NCBI GenBank assembly: GCA_002869095.1
Contig: PKTO01000307.1
Span: 1-9,280, forward strand
Length of the DNA: 9,280 nt
From: Clostridiales bacterium
GTDB lineage: Bacteria; Bacillota; Clostridia; Peptostreptococcales; BM714
Direction: 5' to 3'
In this document: piece after piece, positions 6,459 through 9,280 of the stretch
How positions within the stretch are numbered: the stretch's first letter is position 1
Layout of the letters: every line of letters starts with the position of its first letter
Made by a program: the position numbers and the translations under genes
Notes under the pieces: generated by a model
Told to the model about the DNA's origin: nothing
Seen by the model: the letters and a program-made list of their open reading frames with translations, nothing else
Database searches by the model: none

Positions 6459-9280
6459 CTGTTTATTTCTTCCATGAATGAAATTGCCTCCTTGAGTTTC
6501 TTTTCTGAACTCATTTTCACACCCTTGAATCTGTACATGATGCTGGGCGTCTCCCCTGCGTGTATATGGACATTCGATCTGTATATGTCCAGTATTTTCG
6601 CTGCGGCTTCAGGTCCGAAAGCCTTTCCCTTTTGCATTTCGAAACGATAAAAATCGCCGTTCTCCCTTATTTCGGATATTCCGAATTTGCCCGACAGGGC
6701 TTTTAGATAGGCTACATCAAGCAAATTGTATACCTCTTTCGGCGGAGTGCCGAACCGGTCTTCAATTTCCTCCTGTATTTCATGGTAGTCTTTTTTGTTT
6801 TCTATCGATGAAATGCGTTTGTAGGCCTCCAATTTCAATATTTCATTTTCCACATATTCATCGGATATATATGCGCCGATCTTTATCTCGATAGCCGTAT
6901 CGACAGCGGCTTCCTGTTTGCAGCCTTTTATTCTCATGACCGCTTCTTCCATCATCTTGACATATAAATCGTAGCCCACGGATTCCATTTGGCCATGCTG
7001 CTGCGGCCCGAGCAAATTCCCTGTGCCCCTTATTTCCAAGTCCCTCATCGCTATCTTGAATCCCGAACCGAGCTCGGTGAATTCCCTTATCGCCTTAAGC
7101 CTTTCTTCCGCAACCGAACTCACAATCTTATTCTTTTCATACATCAGATACGCCCTTGCAACCCTGTTGCTTCTTCCCACCCTGCCCCGCAGCTGATACA
7201 GCTGCGACAGTCCCATGTGGTCCGAATCGTCTATGAGTATTGTGTTTACATTCGGTATGTCCAGTCCCGTTTCGATTATTGTTGTGCATACGAGAACATC
7301 TATTTCCCCATTTAGAAAGTCCACCATTATGTCCTCGAGCTTTCGCTCGTTCATTTGCCCGTGGGCATAGGCGACTTTTGCATATGGGACAAGATCGGAA
7401 ATCTTCTTGGCAACCCTGTCTATGTCTTTTATTCTGTTGTGCACAAAATAGGCTTGGCCTCCGCGTGATATTTCCTTGGCCACCGCTTCCCTTATTATTC
7501 CGTCATCCCTTTCGACTACAAAAGTCTCGACAGGATGCCTTTCATCGGGAGGGTCTTCGATAACGCTTATGTCCCTTATTCCGACCAGCGACATATGGAG
7601 AGTCCGTGGAATCGGTGTGGCGGAAAGTGAAAGAACGTCTATCCCATTCCTCAGTTCCTTGAGCTTTTCCTTGTGCTTGACTCCGAAACGCTGTTCCTCG
7701 TCAATTATCAAAAGTCCCAGGTCCTTGAATTTGATGTCGTTGGACAAAAGCCTGTGGGTTCCTATTATCAAATCCACTCCGCCTCTTCTGATGTCGTCGA
7801 GTATTCTTTCCTGCTTGGCTTTGCTTCTGAATCGGCTGAGCATTTCCACCGAAACCGGAAAAGGATTCATCCTCTTTTGCGCAGTATTGTAATGCTGTTG
7901 AGCCAAAATTGTTGTCGGAACAAGTATCGCAACCTGTTTTCCGTCGTTTATGGCCTTGAATGCCGCCCTGAGCGCAACCTCGGTCTTGCCGTATCCGACA
8001 TCGCCGCACAAAAGCCTGTCCATGGGTTTGGGCTTTCCCATGTCTTTCTTTATTTCATCGATCACTTTTATCTGGTCCGGAGTTTCATCGTATTCAAACA
8101 AATCTTCGAACTCCCTTTGCCAGTTGGAATCCGGCATGAAAGCATGGCCCGATGCCGTTTCTCTCTTGGCATAAAGCTCAAGGAGTCCGTCGGTCAGATC
8201 TTCAATCGATTTCCTTGCCCGCTGCTTTGTCTTTTGCCATTCCATTCCGCCAAGACTGTTGATTTTGGGGTTTGCATTGTTCGAACCCAGATACTTTTGG
8301 ATCAATCCCATCTGGTTGACAGGAACATAAAGAAAATCGCCTTTTTTATATGCAAGCTGAAGGTAGTCTTTCTTTGTTTTTTCGACTTCCAGCTGTTTTA
8401 TCGCAATGAATCGCCCTATGCCATGATTCTCATGCACCACATAGTCGCCAGGTTTCAAATCCGTAAAACTCGCTATAGCCCTCTTGTTTGATTTCGGCAG
8501 GGTCTTTTTATGCTTTTTTTCGACTCCGAAGACATCCATTTCGGAAAGGACATTGATCTTTCCGTTTCCGTAAACAAAACCTTTGGTAAGATGTTTTTTT
8601 GAAACGGTGATTGTGGAAGCCTCCAAATCCATAATTGCATCTTCCGATTCGCTTGCTTCCAATCCCCTGTTGAACAGCTCGGCGCGCAGCCTCGCGGCTT
8701 TGCCTTGACCTCCGGCAAAAACGAGGGTTTTGTATCCATTGGATTTCGCATCGGCAAGCTCAACAGCCATGGAGTCCAGCCGTCCCTTGAAACCCATCTG
8801 CGGCTTTACCGAAAAATCCATTGCTCCCGATATTTCATTTCGGCTTGCTATTGCCTTGTCCATATAAAGGCATTTCCTTTTGAAACCTTCAGGGTCGTAA
8901 TCTCTTACCAAGGCATGCTGCCCCGGCAATATGCTGTTTTTTTCAAGATGCAGTTTGAGCCGTTCAAGAAAATCATTTTTATAGGTCTTTGCCCTTTGGC
9001 TTATTCTCTTCTCGTCCATCATGACAAAGGCCGACCCGTCTTGGAAATATCCCTGCAAATCTCCATTTGGCATATAGCAGCTCAGATTGAAAATGTCTCC
9101 TGAGACTATTCCGTTTTTCAACGCTTCAAGCATTTCGCCATACTTCTCGCTCAACTCTTTGGAAGAATCCTCGTCAAGGGAATCCATTTATCTTTCTATT
9201 TTCGAAATGGCTTGACCTATGGATTCTTTATCGCCTGCGAATTCCCGAGCCGGAAACAAAACCGCTTCCTTCCTCTTTTC
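6431..9280 (-). CDS. mfd: Transcription-repair coupling factor Mfd, 5'-partial and interrupted by an in-frame TAA
   Basis: Mfd is an ATP-driven DNA translocase that removes RNA polymerase stalled at lesions and recruits UvrA. The window holds the last 949 codons; the first roughly 200 lie past the right edge. A TAA at 9188-9190 splits off the 30 upstream codons, which carry the family-typical VLFPAREF in the same frame. The ATG at 9187 directly after the stop opens 918 codons. Numbering from that ATG: the rest of the UvrB-like module (about 1-220), the RNA-polymerase-interacting CarD-like domain (240-300, DYVVHENHGIGRF), Walker A GDVGYGKTEV (395-404), DEEQ (496-499), SATPIPRTL (522-530), QLRGRVGRS (665-673), the RecG-like TRG motif (about 700-725) and the UvrA-inhibiting C-terminal domain (about 775-870). 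Every motor motif is intact. Restart at 9187 has no good ribosome site and would lose most of the UvrA-binding module. It ends in TAA. Confidence 0.95.
9188..9190 (-). other. In-frame TAA inside mfd, directly followed by ATG
   Basis: The coding strand reads GAA AGA TAA ATG GAT TCC. Upstream, 30 codons to the window edge are open and Mfd-like; downstream 918 codons are intact Mfd. The position falls in a poorly conserved helix after the PARE block. One T-to-C change would give CAA (Gln). Confidence 0.88.

Noticed and set aside
7701..8009. Minus-strand open frame of 102 codons inside mfd in another frame
   Set aside because: Alternate-frame shadow of the helicase region; low-complexity Gln, Arg and Gly composition and no start context.
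7673..8491. Long plus-strand open frame of 272 codons opposite mfd
   Set aside because: Antisense to the Mfd motor domains, with no recognisable protein features.
66..9280. Random sequencing error as the cause of the three internal stops
   Set aside because: Not excluded, but unlikely as random error: no frameshifts occur and highly conserved motifs are intact. Raw reads would decide.

Overview
The window looks like chromosomal DNA from a low-to-mid GC Firmicute, most likely a member of the Clostridia. All eight genes lie on the minus strand, have purine-rich Shine-Dalgarno sites, and follow the conserved Firmicute mfd-to-divIC gene order. Read in the direction of transcription (right to left) they are: mfd (transcription-repair coupling factor, N-terminus beyond the right edge), a PrsA/SurA-type parvulin lipoprotein, a SpoVB/YabM-family MOP flippase, mazG, hup (HU), rqcP (S4-domain protein), divIC (septum formation initiator) and ppx (Ppx/GppA phosphatase). 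Family-level placement is not possible by eye. The sporulation genes often interleaved here in spore formers (spoVT, yabP, yabQ) and the S1-domain gene yabR are absent, which hints at a non-sporulating or reduced lineage.

The most unusual feature is that three of the eight genes carry an in-frame UAA or UAG inside otherwise intact coding sequence. ppx has TAA at 813-815 (codon 53). The flippase gene has TAG at 3818-3820 (codon 487). mfd has TAA at 9188-9190. In each case the protein resumes after the stop in the same frame with recognisable family sequence, without a frameshift. In the flippase the post-stop reading frame ends at a TGA that overlaps the mazG ATG (ATGA), as expected for an intact coupled pair. 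No in-frame TGA was seen. The pattern fits three recent nonsense mutations, or suppression by one tRNA able to read UAA and UAG. UAA/UAG also appear to be real stops here (HU, RqcP, DivIC, PpiC, Mfd), so this is not a simple wholesale code change.

Layout. 1-65: downstream region of ppx with a hairpin at the edge. 66-971: ppx. 987-1319: divIC. 1346-1591: rqcP with a TTG start. 1592-1812: intergenic region with a good terminator and a second imperfect hairpin. 1813-2091: hup. 2187-3668: mazG, overlapping the extended flippase gene (3665-5278) by 4 nt. 5279-5415: intergenic region with a 14-bp hairpin and a possible promoter. 5416-6387: parvulin lipoprotein. 6431-9280: mfd, partial. No gap exceeds about 220 bases. 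No tRNA, rRNA, CRISPR array or mobile element was seen.

The genes form a housekeeping block: DNA repair coupled to transcription (Mfd), folding of exported proteins (parvulin), lipid-linked precursor export (flippase), nucleotide-pool cleaning (MazG), nucleoid structure (HU), ribosome quality control (RqcP), division (DivIC) and polyphosphate or (p)ppGpp metabolism (Ppx).
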